Shown piece after piece: positions 53,501-61,795 of a DNA stretch of 64,000 bases (position 1 is the stretch's first letter; the number at the start of each line of letters is the position of its first letter). The notes beneath the pieces were generated by a model that saw nothing but the letters and a program-made list of their open reading frames with translations, did not search any database and was not told the DNA's origin. The DNA is from Verrucomicrobia bacterium LW23 (lineage in GTDB: Bacteria; Verrucomicrobiota; Verrucomicrobiia; Methylacidiphilales; UBA1321), in NCBI GenBank assembly GCA_003054695.1, contig QAZA01000045.1, positions 62,001 through 126,000 of the forward strand. Reading direction: 5' to 3'. A program made the translations under genes and the position numbers.

Positions 53501-53849
53501 GCGGGTTGAGGCTGACCACGAAATCTCCCTTGGCTCCCCCGCCATCCGCCATACCGGCAAACTCCAGCGCGTGCCGCCCCGTCTTTGCGTCCTGCCCCGC
53601 AAGGGCTTTAACCTGCGTGCCGGCGATACGGAACGCGCCCATCTGCTTCACGTCGCCCTCATCAAGGGGCGAGAGGAGCAGGCGCTGGAGCTCCGTGGGT
53701 GAGGATGCGATGCGGCTGTCACTGGGAAAGACGCCGGGTTGAGCGGACTGCGCAAATGCGTACATCTGCACTGCGGCGAGGCCTGCTGCGACAAGGGCCG
53801 ATGTAGCGAATATCTGGGGAGTAAAGAGCTTACGAAGAGATACGATCAT
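50505..53849 (-). CDS. Large secreted clan GH-A-like glycoside hydrolase with a discoidin-type domain
   Basis: A 1114-residue protein with a signal peptide (about 1-34). A first beta domain (about 60-215) is followed by a filamin/Ig-like stretch (about 225-275), an F5/8-type C (CBM32-like) domain (about 295-420), and a TIM barrel (about 495-800) with acid/base E638 in YEIWNEPNLN and nucleophile candidate E767 in IWVTETGHD. This order resembles GH39-type enzymes. The C-terminal beta domain is about 820-1114. The substrate is unknown. A LacI-type operator lies upstream in the divergent region with lacI. Confidence 0.82.
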   Translation of the reverse strand: MIVSLRKLFTPQIFATSALVAAGLAAVQMYAFAQSAQPGVFPSDSRIASSPTELQRLLLSPLDEGDVKQMGAFRIAGTQVKALAGQDAKTGRHALEFAGMADGGGAKGDFVVSLNPQGEVQTLGMWVFIRPDSNVSKAGFQITDAEGESLMAVQDADWTGWKWVEADVKDAAFVQAYPQQGKTGKAEFPLKNVNIIWFAKEAGRTSLGVDALAAVSKIEAPAQAHTAEAMLPAWGEAGQPLAGNILIHNYSDKARTLSISVNVQSNPAYLTPEIPDAILGSDIAQAKPSWLEIAGQRVENNSLTDNDADTCLMPDMPKEGLTEIFQTVDLGKSHDITGATLKAGDANWIRKVDIAASADGKTYTPIAGLQGIEMKGKWSPQTLTATQPSAARYVRLRYHNDGDTLPPHFRTLSALRLYDGAADEIVGVPATGKELARETLTVTVPARNFAIAALKPTPALGPDAYYCGMVVEEGGRKKITCADYFVMPGDAVTLSPASRFGMNVSTPGHIPMLARAGYGWVRFENMKWQFYNPGPGVFRFDGTVSPWKVPFDQYYTQYRAAGMSILPFIFESPAWASSAPADTKRRQAYAPRDLKDYTQAIFEAVARYGSAKVEPDKLHTSDKVSGLNMVNTYEIWNEPNLNNPGWGFFVGPLSEYYKVFRAGAEGVKQADPAARVTNGGWAGLSMEWVDTMRTFRYPDGKTPLDFTDVLNVHFYAGKSEPEYSTQDPNAFREGAKPSDIQTLEKDLMDLADWRDELKPGMPIWVTETGHDVGGPIGRTERHQAAKLPRGHMLSFANGVEKVFIYRETGSTPDKHAGAGILRNDGSVRPSYFTMATLIRQLDGVTATRVPRLETADARVWMYYWPRPASAGGDVLTAWIPDNDTTATLGVDLGRCRVTTAFGATSDMDVTKDFPVSCFPVYITRISNTKGLDALRDVAATREAARRRQMAFDATAEAYLFDFGSRESAGTRKVGKTRPFTAVLMEDAFDGTKDGSKGTPYGFVQPVSGKNVSAHWVKSPLEKDAVQLYRPATFKVQVKPGLYRVEFKGENFREASELRVAGTTEGEAVIALPSANKGGTTPTTEPQVIAVKDGLLEFQFPAGNIQWLTLVEVAK

Positions 53850-54051
53850 AAGATAAGGGCCCGGCTTGCGCTGGACCAGGGTAACTGTGAGGGAGGAGGT
53901 GAAGGCTGCGTATCAACAGAAAGGGAGCCTGTCTGCTGAGGGATCGGTCAGACCTCAGCGAATGGGCGACGGCTGGAAAGCGGGCTGGGGATGCGTCGGA
54001 GACATGACAATAATGGTGTTAGCGTTGTTTGGGGAAAGCGTCAACAAAATT

Positions 54052-54063
54052 GTGAACGTTCAC
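54052..54063. promoter_or_regulatory. LacI-type operator GTGAACGTTCAC
   Basis: A perfect 12-bp palindrome 203 bp upstream of the large hydrolase start and 206 bp upstream of the lacI start. It is identical to the site at 63532-63543 and similar to 54146, 56803 and 63398. Confidence 0.75.
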
Positions 54064-54088
54064 GATCCTCTTCCCGAACCCGGATTTA

Positions 54089-54098
54089 AAAGCGCTTT
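54089..54098. promoter_or_regulatory. Palindrome AAAGCGCTTT
   Basis: A 10-bp palindrome with the CG-centred form usual for LacI/GalR-family operators. It lies between the two GTGAA sites in the divergent region. A second copy, extended to 14 bp, is at 6872-6885. Confidence 0.45.
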
Positions 54099-54145
54099 CC
54101 CCCTACAGCGGCCTTGATGTCAAGCGAGATAAAGCCTACAATATC

Positions 54146-54157
54146 GTGAATCTTCAC
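54146..54157. promoter_or_regulatory. LacI-type operator variant GTGAATCTTCAC
   Basis: The palindrome arms GTGAA and TTCAC match the sites at 54052 and 63532, differing only in the two central bases. It lies 111 bp upstream of the lacI start, so it suits autoregulation. Confidence 0.65.
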
Positions 54158-54268
54158 ATTCGCCTGCGCGAGCTCCGCAAAGTCCCGCCAAAATGCTCAC
54201 CGCTTCGTGATTGCCTGAAGCTTCCCACTACCGCCATGATACGCCCTCGACCGACCGAAACACGAAAC

Positions 54269-55318
54269 ATGCCGACGTTTAAACGACCAAAGAGGGCAAC
54301 GATTCTCGACCTGGCTGCCTTTACCGGCGTCTCGCGCGGAACCATCTCGCGCGCTTTCAATAATCAGGCGGGAATCAATCCTCAGACTCGCGACAAGATC
54401 CTGAAAGCAGCGCGCAAGATTGGTTACCAGCCGCATAACGGCGCCCGCATGATGAAGCTGAGCCGCAAAGGCCGCTGGGGCCTGCTGCTGCCCCACCTTC
54501 GCAACCCCTATTACTCGGAGCTGGTGGAAGCGCTTAACCGGGTGGCGCGAAGCCGGCACACCACGCTGCTGCTCGGTCTCTCCCTGGAGGAGAATGAGTC
54601 CCTGGCCATGATTGAGCAATGGACCGCAGGGGAGACCGACGGGCTCATTATGGATCAATCCTACTACCGGCAAAACCCGGCCTTCTTCGACCAGTTGCGC
54701 GAGCAGGGCCAGCCCATGGTTTTTCTGCACGGCAAGCCCATCCCCGGCTTCGATTTTGTAGGCTACGAGCTGTACGGCAGCTTTTTCCGCAACATGAAGA
54801 CGCTGGCGGCGCTGGGACACCGGCGCATTGCGTATGTCGGCCAGGCTTTTGAGGGATGCCGGAGCACGGGACGCTACACGGCCTATTCTGCTTTTCACGT
54901 GCAAAACAAATGGCCGCTGCAGGAAGAACTGGTGTTTTTTGGCGAAGACGGACACGTTGGCGGGCTTAAAGCATGGGGCCACTTTGTTACCCTGCCGGAG
55001 CCGCCGACCGCCGTCGTGTGCGGCGACGACATCATCGCGTGCGGCCTCATTCAGGGCATCCGCTCCCACGGCATGGAGATCCCCGGCCACGTCTCCGTAA
55101 GCGGCGTGGATGACATTGCGGAAGCCGAGCGCCTCGGCCTCACCACCATCCACACCGACCGCGATGAAACAAGCCGGGCCATCATGGACATCCTGGAGCG
55201 CCGCATCGCCGATCCCACCCTGCCGCCGCAAGTCTCCATCATCACCTCCAGCCTCATCCTCCGCGACAGCGAGGGCGCCCCGCGGACAGAAGCGCTTATC
55301 CGAGGCGCACGGGATTGA
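54269..55318 (+). CDS. LacI-family transcriptional regulator
   Basis: A 349-residue repressor from the ATG at 54269. The helix-turn-helix is ATILDLAAFTGVSRGTISRA (10-29), followed by the hinge helix IGYQPHNGARMM. The periplasmic-binding-like effector domain begins WGLLLPHLRNPYYSELVEAL and ends with SGVDDIAEAERLGLTTIH. It probably binds GTGAACGTTCAC-type sites nearby and controls the adjacent secreted enzymes and the pseudopilin cassette (inference). The two specificity residues of LacI correspond to R23 and G24. The effector is probably a sugar released by these enzymes. Confidence 0.92.
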   Translation: MPTFKRPKRATILDLAAFTGVSRGTISRAFNNQAGINPQTRDKILKAARKIGYQPHNGARMMKLSRKGRWGLLLPHLRNPYYSELVEALNRVARSRHTTLLLGLSLEENESLAMIEQWTAGETDGLIMDQSYYRQNPAFFDQLREQGQPMVFLHGKPIPGFDFVGYELYGSFFRNMKTLAALGHRRIAYVGQAFEGCRSTGRYTAYSAFHVQNKWPLQEELVFFGEDGHVGGLKAWGHFVTLPEPPTAVVCGDDIIACGLIQGIRSHGMEIPGHVSVSGVDDIAEAERLGLTTIHTDRDETSRAIMDILERRIADPTLPPQVSIITSSLILRDSEGAPRTEALIRGARD

Positions 55319-55365
55319 GGCCAAGGCACTTTCAGTCCTGACTCGATCCCTGTCTCTCGGCGGAG

Positions 55366-56814
55366 CTACTTTGCGGCCACCGGCTTATCGGCGGCACCGA
55401 CTACCCATACGTCCATTCGCTTGAGCTCTCGGGCGCTGCTTACCTCTATCTTCTTTACCGAGAGCGGGGCGCGATGGGGAAGAACCGGAAAGAGCAGGTT
55501 TCCATTGCCCCAGGCTGCCTTAAGGATTTTGGGCCCAAGTGTTTGCGTAGTTCCATCCGCCAGGGTCAGCAGGATACGCACTTCGGTCTCGGCCTCCGGC
55601 TTGCCGATGTGATAAAGCTGCACGCCCGCCATCTGCACGGGGCTGGCAAACTCGTGAGTGCCGGCCGGCCCTGTGAAGTCGCGGCGAATACGGGGCTCCG
55701 GCGCGGCAGTGCCGGGCTTGCCGAGAAATGGCGTCGTAATCCATACCGTCGTGCCTTTGCGGTAGAGAAGCGCTCCGCCCTGCGGGGCGGGCATTTGCGT
55801 CGCTTCCGGTATTCCTTCCAGCCGGATGGTGAGCGGCGAACCGGGCGCGTCGTCCGGAAGCGTTACCTTAAGCACGCCATCCTTCACGGCGACGCTGGCC
55901 TTTCGCCTTGCAAGTGTGTAATGGATAACGCTTTGCACCGGAGCGCTCCACATTGTGTCGTCGCCGTCTTTGCCGTAGCGGGCGCTGATATGGTCCATGC
56001 GCGCCTTCCAGCGTTTCTGGTTGGCGGACTCAGGATCGGGATTGTTCCCATGGGTAAAATCGATCTGCAGATGCCCGGGTTGCGGGCCGTCTTTGGGGAA
56101 CTGATGCAGAGGCGTGTCGTTGTTTTTGCCGGACCACGGCCCTTCGTCCAGATAGGCGCGTGGCATGGAGGTGAGCACCGTCTTCTCGTCCAGCATATTG
56201 CAGCCGCCCGGCCCACCGACATGGCTGGCGGAGAGGAGCCCGAACTCTCCAAACAGCTGGGCGTAGCCCGTATAGCCGTTGGGATAGACAAAGTGGGTCG
56301 GCGCCCGGCCCTCGCCGTAGTCATGGGCAAAGATCGACTGGCTCCAGTAAAGCTCTTCGCGAATCTGCTCACTGGTGAGGATCTCCGGTGGATTCCCCCA
56401 TGAACGTCCGATGTGGGAGTAGCTGTGATTGGTGATGCCCCAGCCCTTTGCAAGGAGCTCTCGTATCGTTTGGGGAGAGAGATACGAGTGGTTGGCCGCA
56501 ATAACGTACGCAAAGAGGGCGGCGCCCCCGACAACGGGCATCGATTTTCCCCCAGGCACTCCGGGCGGCGCATCTGTAAAGCGATACTGAGCAAAGAAAT
56601 CGGCCGAAAACGTTGCCGTGCTTGCTGGTCCGTCATCAATTTCCACGCTGTAGGCCCACGTTTTGTCGTACAGCAGTGGACAGATGGAAACTTCAGGCGC
56701 AAGGGACTTATCCGGAAGCGGATAGCTCCAGTCCGCGGCATTTGCGGACACAGACAGCAAGGCAAGTGCGCATGCGGAAAGGCAGGCCTGGCGCAGAAAA
56801 AGGGGAACGTTCAC
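55366..56814 (-). CDS. Secreted polysaccharide deacetylase-like protein
   Basis: A 482-residue protein starting at a GTG with signal peptide MNVPLFLRQACLSACALALL. The NodB-type domain (about 50-300) carries the metal motif SVEIDDGP (D60/D61) and NHSYSH (H130/H134), in line with CE4 deacetylases. A beta-sandwich C-terminal domain (about 330-480) follows. The start codon overlaps an operator-like site at 56803-56814. It probably removes acetyl groups from a polysaccharide attacked by the neighbouring hydrolases. Confidence 0.85.
   Translation of the reverse strand: MNVPLFLRQACLSACALALLSVSANAADWSYPLPDKSLAPEVSICPLLYDKTWAYSVEIDDGPASTATFSADFFAQYRFTDAPPGVPGGKSMPVVGGAALFAYVIAANHSYLSPQTIRELLAKGWGITNHSYSHIGRSWGNPPEILTSEQIREELYWSQSIFAHDYGEGRAPTHFVYPNGYTGYAQLFGEFGLLSASHVGGPGGCNMLDEKTVLTSMPRAYLDEGPWSGKNNDTPLHQFPKDGPQPGHLQIDFTHGNNPDPESANQKRWKARMDHISARYGKDGDDTMWSAPVQSVIHYTLARRKASVAVKDGVLKVTLPDDAPGSPLTIRLEGIPEATQMPAPQGGALLYRKGTTVWITTPFLGKPGTAAPEPRIRRDFTGPAGTHEFASPVQMAGVQLYHIGKPEAETEVRILLTLADGTTQTLGPKILKAAWGNGNLLFPVLPHRAPLSVKKIEVSSARELKRMDVWVVGAADKPVAAK
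56803..56814. promoter_or_regulatory. Operator-like site GGGAACGTTCAC at the deacetylase start codon
   Basis: It matches the GTGAACGTTCAC palindrome except at one position (minus strand GTGAACGTTCCC). The gene's GTG start codon is the first triplet of the site, so a bound repressor would sit on the translation start region. Confidence 0.55.
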
Positions 56815-56924
56815 GATGCAATGGGTGAATGGGGGCAGACGTTATTGTTGGGTTGCGCGCCCTGCGTGGGCTGCGGCAGGATACCGCGAGGGGGGGGAGA
56901 TTTCACTCCGCCACAACGGCCTTG

Positions 56925-57515
56925 CTATCTCCCTACCACACGGGTGGAGGCTACGACCGGATCGATGAGCACGGCAAAGAGACCAGGCGCATCCTTCGCT
57001 CCGTTGGCGGAAGCGTTGATCTCCTGCACGGAGCCTACGGCGAGGCAGAGGGACAGCTCCCGGCGGGGCAGATTTGTTTCGCCATCCGAGGCGACTTCGA
57101 AGGAGCGATACGTCCACGCGCCGGTGGTACCTGCGCCAAGGCCGGGCTCCTGAAGCAGGGAGCTGCGGGTGTCGTTGGCAATCGCAGTCCCCTCGGGCAG
57201 GCGAATGAACGGAGTGTGGGCGACCATGCCGGCATCCCGCAGAATAAAGAGCTGCATGCCGGTGTAGTGGCCGCCGTTTGCCTCACGGTAGAAGCGGAGT
57301 TCGATCGGCCGATTGTGGGTGCCGGCTTCGAGGCGTGCCCGCTCTATCAGGCTGGCGATCTGCCCGGAAGCCTGCCTTACTTTAACGGAGAGCAGCATGC
57401 TGGAGAAGGAAGGGGTTATGAGCGTGCTCACCACAGCCATGACTGTTATAACCGCAAGCAGCTCGATCAGAGAAAATCCCCGGCTGTTGCGACGGCTGAC
57501 TGGAATGCGATTCAT
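56925..57515 (-). CDS. Verru_Chthon cassette protein D (GspH/FimT-like pseudopilin)
   Basis: A 196-residue pseudopilin. The prepilin leader is cut at G13, giving FSLIELLAVITVMAVVSTLI with E18 as Glu+5. The globular part ends in a basic-acidic tail. It is the last of four genes and overlaps protein A by ATGA (57512-57515). By position and shape it mirrors GspH, the minor pseudopilin closest to the main pseudopilin. Recognised as the cassette D family from memory of the TIGRFAM definition. Confidence 0.85.
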   Translation of the reverse strand: MNRIPVSRRNSRGFSLIELLAVITVMAVVSTLITPSFSSMLLSVKVRQASGQIASLIERARLEAGTHNRPIELRFYREANGGHYTGMQLFILRDAGMVAHTPFIRLPEGTAIANDTRSSLLQEPGLGAGTTGAWTYRSFEVASDGETNLPRRELSLCLAVGSVQEINASANGAKDAPGLFAVLIDPVVASTRVVGR

Positions 57516-60500
57516 GGCTTGAACTCCTTGGTGTGTAACACGCGGAACTGGTAATAAGGGTCGATACTGCCCCCGGTTGTCGCGAAGTCCGGCAAGGCGG
57601 GGTTGTTGGGATCGATAAAGCGCTCGAAAGTGGCGGAGCCCCGGTACTCGCCATTCACGGCGTCCTTGCCCTCGCGCCAGATGTTCTGGTCGGAGTCCGT
57701 CCGCATTTTGGTGAGCGTCTGCACCCGCATGTGCACGGTAAAGGTGTTGGACCGGGTGGTAAGGCGCGGGTAGAGCACCCCGTAGGGCTGCTCGCGCAGG
57801 TTGTCGCCGGTAAGGTCTTTATCCGCCCACCATAGCTTGATGGCGGCGTTGCCGGCGCTAAACGGCACCAGCGGATTCCTTACCGCGGCAGGGTCGCACG
57901 GGTAGAGAAACATATCACAGATTTCCGATGCGGAGCGGAAGACTTCGGGCCTTCCCGCGGCCGCTCCGTCAAAGCGCGCGTCAAAGGCTTTCAGCGTCTC
58001 ATCGGCATGGATAAAATAGCGGTAATCCGCGGTGGTAACGGGCGCCATGCCGTTGCTGCCCTGTCCCTTGTAGCGCGCGACTTCCGAGCCCGGCACAGCC
58101 GTCAGCTTTACCGCCTTGAGCACGCCGCGCAGCGCCGTGGAGCGGGTGATGTGGCGGAAGGGCACGATCCGGTAATTCATGTTCACTTTGCCCGCGGTGG
58201 AGAACGGCTCGCTGATGGCATAGGGCTCCACCACGGGCATGTGAAAGAGATCCAGCACCAGATGATCCGGCGGCCCGGAGGCGAGGGCAAAGTGGCTGTC
58301 GCCGGCGCGCGGGTTGGGGCAGAACAGCAGCGTCTGCCACGGCCGCCCGGCGTTAACCCCGGTGGGCAGGGAGCCGAACATGACCGGCGAAGGCATGATG
58401 CGGTTGGGCGAGACGCGGTTAGCGCCGACAACGGAGAAGAAGCTCATGTTGTCCAGCTCCGCAAAGTACGGCACGTTTCCGGTGGCGGCGCCATACCCGG
58501 TTCCCTCGTCCGGCTTGTTGATAAACGGGCCGTCGGGCATGCGGGACCATCCGCTGTCCCAGTCGCCACCCTGGGCCCAGGTAGCGGGCCAGTTGCCGGG
58601 GCGGCACAGGCTGCCGACAACGGGATCGTACGCCGCGTTGCCAAGCACGCTGGCACCCGGTTGCTCGTAGAGCAGGTTGCGATAGTACCCGCCCGCGGAG
58701 AGGAATCCGCCCGGCTGGCCGCCGTAATACAGACTGCCCAGGTTGCCGCGCCGAAAGCTGTGGGCGGAGCGCTTGTCGCCATAGCTGGCGTGCTTCGCAA
58801 AGTCTGTTTTCGGCACGCTGGCCTTCCCCGCGATCAGCCGCACATCCCCGTGGGCAACCTCCACGGCCTGAACCACATCCGCGGTACCATCCGCCGTGGC
58901 AAGGATCGAATTGTTCATCATGGACGCAGGCATGATAAAGCGGTCCGACCAGATACCGCTGGACCAGCCCTGTGCATCGTTCTGACGAAAGCGCCCAAAG
59001 TAGGCCGCAGCCCGTCCCGTGCCGGGGGAATCGCCGAAGTGCCTGACAGCAAAGGAGTTCTTCCTCACTTTTTCGCGATCCGCGGCATTATTCACACGCC
59101 AGTCGGGGTCGAACGGATTGAAGAGTTTGGGCAACGTTGGCGTGGGGAAAGTTGCGCTGGGGAAATTCATCTCCAGCGTCTGGACCGTGTCCACCGGGCT
59201 GCCATACTTGCCGTTGGTCTGGATCTGCACTTTAAGATCCCCGCCCGTAAAGGAGAAACCGGACGGCCTGACGATCAAATCATTCTGGGCAAAGAAGGGG
59301 TAGAAGCTGCGGCTCGGTGTCGGGGGATTACCCAGATTTTTGCCGAGACAGGTGGTCATCAGGCCGGGTGTCGCCGCGAAGGTACTGTAGCGCTTGGTCT
59401 GTTTATCGCCGGTAGGGCCCAGGAAGTTGCCGCTCATGATCAGCGTGCCGCTGGAAGCAAAGCCCATTGAGCCACCATCAACCCCGAAGCTGTTAAGTCC
59501 CTCCACCACAATGCGATAATCCGGATTAGCGCCCGGGAAGCCAGGGCTGACAAGAAACGGGCTGATGAGGAGAATCGACTGCATCCGCACATGCCCGTTT
59601 GGCAGCGTGGTATCAAAGGGCGAGCGAGGGTCGCCGGCCCCGCCTTTGTAATCGCCGTTGGTATCCAGCGTTTCGTCCACAGCGCCTTCCATAACGTAGG
59701 CCTTGTAGTAAATGTCCGGGCACTCCGGTATGCCGTTGCCGATGACAGGCACGCTATAGGTGGCCTTGTTTGCAGCGGTAAGTTTGACCCACACCTTTGC
59801 TGTGGTGTCCCACACGTAGTTGGGCTTGCCGGTCTCGTCAAGCGGCGATACGTGTCGGGCAATAAACATCATGCCCATGGAGGAAACCGTGGGGAAGTTG
59901 CCGAATCCCTTGGTATTGCCCGGACCACGTATCGGTACCACCTGGCCGGAGGCCGCGTAAGTGGCAGTCGCGTTCAAGGACGCAGGAGGGCCGCCCGCAT
60001 CTCCATCCGCATAGGCGAGAATGTGGCGCTGGTACTGAGGTGTGCCGCCGCCCGCCTCCGCCGGCGGGGTGCAGAAGGAATAGAGGAAATCCGCCTTCAT
60101 GGAATTGGAGGGCAGATTGGCCGAAGGGCCACTGGCATCCATCAGATTAGTGATGCGGACGTAGTCAAAGATCTGCGTCAGAATCTGTGCGCAATCGCTG
60201 GGGTACTTCGTCTGAAAGCTTCCGCCAAAGCCCGGCACGGGCTCCGTCATAAAGCCCCTGAGATATGCAAGAAGCTGGAGATTGCGCGAGCCGGTGGCGA
60301 GATCCGCCGAAGCGCTGGTGGGATCGGAGCGGGTAAAGTAGTACGCCTGTGCATTCGCACCGCTGCCAATGGTGGAGCAAAACGCCAGCAACTTATCCAG
60401 CGGGGAGCGCTGATCCCTTACACCACGCGCGGGATCGCTGCCGGCCTGACGCACCGGATTCGTTCGCGTGGTATCATCAACCGGCCATACGGAAACGCGC

Positions 60501-61795
60501 GGCTGATTGAAGAGATTGACTTCCGGAGCGCGGCTGTTGGCGGTAAGGAAGAAGCGGAGCTCCTCCAGGGTCTTCTGGCTTAAAGGCGAAGCCGATTCCT
60601 GGCCCTCCAGGATTGTACGGCTCTTACCCGTGCCGGCGGGGGTTTTGAACGCAAGCTCGTCCACAGTGGCGTAGAAGCGGTCCTTGTCCAGAGTTACTGC
60701 CGGTGTATTAAACGCGAAGGGAACAGTGCCGCCCTGAGACCCACCCCACGCCACGCGGGGGCTCACCTCATATATCTTCTCCAGGTAGCGCTTCTCCCGT
60801 ACGCGCGCCGTGTAGTTGCCCAGAAAGGGCGAAGCCGCGGCGATCTCCGGCTCAAGAAAGGTACCGGCCGTGAGATCGTCCGTATAGCCGGAGAAGACGG
60901 GGCTGAGGCACGTGGTAAAGGGATGCCCCGGGTAACGCTGATATTCACTCTTGGCAGGTTGCGCCGTGCCCATGTGCATCTCGCGGGGCGTCATGGCCCG
61001 GGGCGAGTCCCAGAACTGTCCCTCGGACGCGGTGTTGATGTTGAGCTTGGCGGACTCGTCGTCGGTCCAGAATGCGGCGCGGGCCACGATGGGATTCTCC
61101 GCCGTCGCGCCAGGTACCTGCGCCTCACTGCCATTAGGGCCGGCCTCCGGCGTCACCCACGATCCATCCTGCAATTTGTAGAGCCAGTAGACCGGCATGA
61201 CCGGCGCGGTAGCGTTATCGCCGGGCGCGCCCGCAATGCTGAAGCCCTCCACCTTGCCCACCGCGGCCGGGTTCATGATGGGGTATGCGTTGCGCACAGG
61301 CGCGTTAAGATCCACAAAAAGCGCGGGCTGATCGGCCCAGTTGGCAGGCGCCAGTTCCGCTGCGTCATTTGCGGAGAAGAGCTCGCTGGACATACTGTGC
61401 CACGAATAGAGCTTATAGGCCCGGTATAAGCCGCCCCCGGTGTCAAAAGTGCGAATCATCCCCGGCTGAGATGCCCAGGCCAGAGTATTGCCAGAGGAAT
61501 CTTTGCCCTGTGTCGCCTGCTTTACCTGGGCCATCGCAAGATTCAGTACCGAATCCGCCGTAAGCCTCACACTTGAGGACTGGACATAGACGCTGGACGA
61601 TTTGCGATCCGTCGTCACCGTCAGCATAAAGCAGACCAGCAGCACTGTCATAAAAACAAGCGACACGAGTGTAAGGAGCAACGCCGCGCCCCTGCTATAG
61701 GGATGGAAACGCAGACACCGGCGGTGACGCACAGGGCCGCACAAGACTGCATGCCACCGCATCCGTTTGAGGTAAGTTTTCAATCTCGGCTCCAT
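57512..61795 (-). CDS. Verru_Chthon cassette protein A (large GspK/PilX-like protein)
   Basis: A 1427-residue secreted protein. A positively charged N-terminus ends in SRG (G36), then AALLLTLVSLVFMTVLLVCF, a pilin-like hydrophobic helix lacking Glu+5, as in GspK. The rest is an extracellular region of about 1350 residues with many Gly, Asn and Pro and no known enzyme motif. The N-terminal RLTADSVLNLAMAQVKQATQ helix resembles GspK/PilX. The start overlaps protein C by 16 nt. Function unknown; inferred tip-like position. Confidence 0.85.
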   Translation of the reverse strand: MEPRLKTYLKRMRWHAVLCGPVRHRRCLRFHPYSRGAALLLTLVSLVFMTVLLVCFMLTVTTDRKSSSVYVQSSSVRLTADSVLNLAMAQVKQATQGKDSSGNTLAWASQPGMIRTFDTGGGLYRAYKLYSWHSMSSELFSANDAAELAPANWADQPALFVDLNAPVRNAYPIMNPAAVGKVEGFSIAGAPGDNATAPVMPVYWLYKLQDGSWVTPEAGPNGSEAQVPGATAENPIVARAAFWTDDESAKLNINTASEGQFWDSPRAMTPREMHMGTAQPAKSEYQRYPGHPFTTCLSPVFSGYTDDLTAGTFLEPEIAAASPFLGNYTARVREKRYLEKIYEVSPRVAWGGSQGGTVPFAFNTPAVTLDKDRFYATVDELAFKTPAGTGKSRTILEGQESASPLSQKTLEELRFFLTANSRAPEVNLFNQPRVSVWPVDDTTRTNPVRQAGSDPARGVRDQRSPLDKLLAFCSTIGSGANAQAYYFTRSDPTSASADLATGSRNLQLLAYLRGFMTEPVPGFGGSFQTKYPSDCAQILTQIFDYVRITNLMDASGPSANLPSNSMKADFLYSFCTPPAEAGGGTPQYQRHILAYADGDAGGPPASLNATATYAASGQVVPIRGPGNTKGFGNFPTVSSMGMMFIARHVSPLDETGKPNYVWDTTAKVWVKLTAANKATYSVPVIGNGIPECPDIYYKAYVMEGAVDETLDTNGDYKGGAGDPRSPFDTTLPNGHVRMQSILLISPFLVSPGFPGANPDYRIVVEGLNSFGVDGGSMGFASSGTLIMSGNFLGPTGDKQTKRYSTFAATPGLMTTCLGKNLGNPPTPSRSFYPFFAQNDLIVRPSGFSFTGGDLKVQIQTNGKYGSPVDTVQTLEMNFPSATFPTPTLPKLFNPFDPDWRVNNAADREKVRKNSFAVRHFGDSPGTGRAAAYFGRFRQNDAQGWSSGIWSDRFIMPASMMNNSILATADGTADVVQAVEVAHGDVRLIAGKASVPKTDFAKHASYGDKRSAHSFRRGNLGSLYYGGQPGGFLSAGGYYRNLLYEQPGASVLGNAAYDPVVGSLCRPGNWPATWAQGGDWDSGWSRMPDGPFINKPDEGTGYGAATGNVPYFAELDNMSFFSVVGANRVSPNRIMPSPVMFGSLPTGVNAGRPWQTLLFCPNPRAGDSHFALASGPPDHLVLDLFHMPVVEPYAISEPFSTAGKVNMNYRIVPFRHITRSTALRGVLKAVKLTAVPGSEVARYKGQGSNGMAPVTTADYRYFIHADETLKAFDARFDGAAAGRPEVFRSASEICDMFLYPCDPAAVRNPLVPFSAGNAAIKLWWADKDLTGDNLREQPYGVLYPRLTTRSNTFTVHMRVQTLTKMRTDSDQNIWREGKDAVNGEYRGSATFERFIDPNNPALPDFATTGGSIDPYYQFRVLHTKEFKP

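Noticed and set aside
54146-54268. GTG start for LacI at 54146
   Set aside because: The codon lies inside an operator-like palindrome and the added residues do not resemble a LacI N-terminus; the ATG at 54269 directly precedes the helix-turn-helix.
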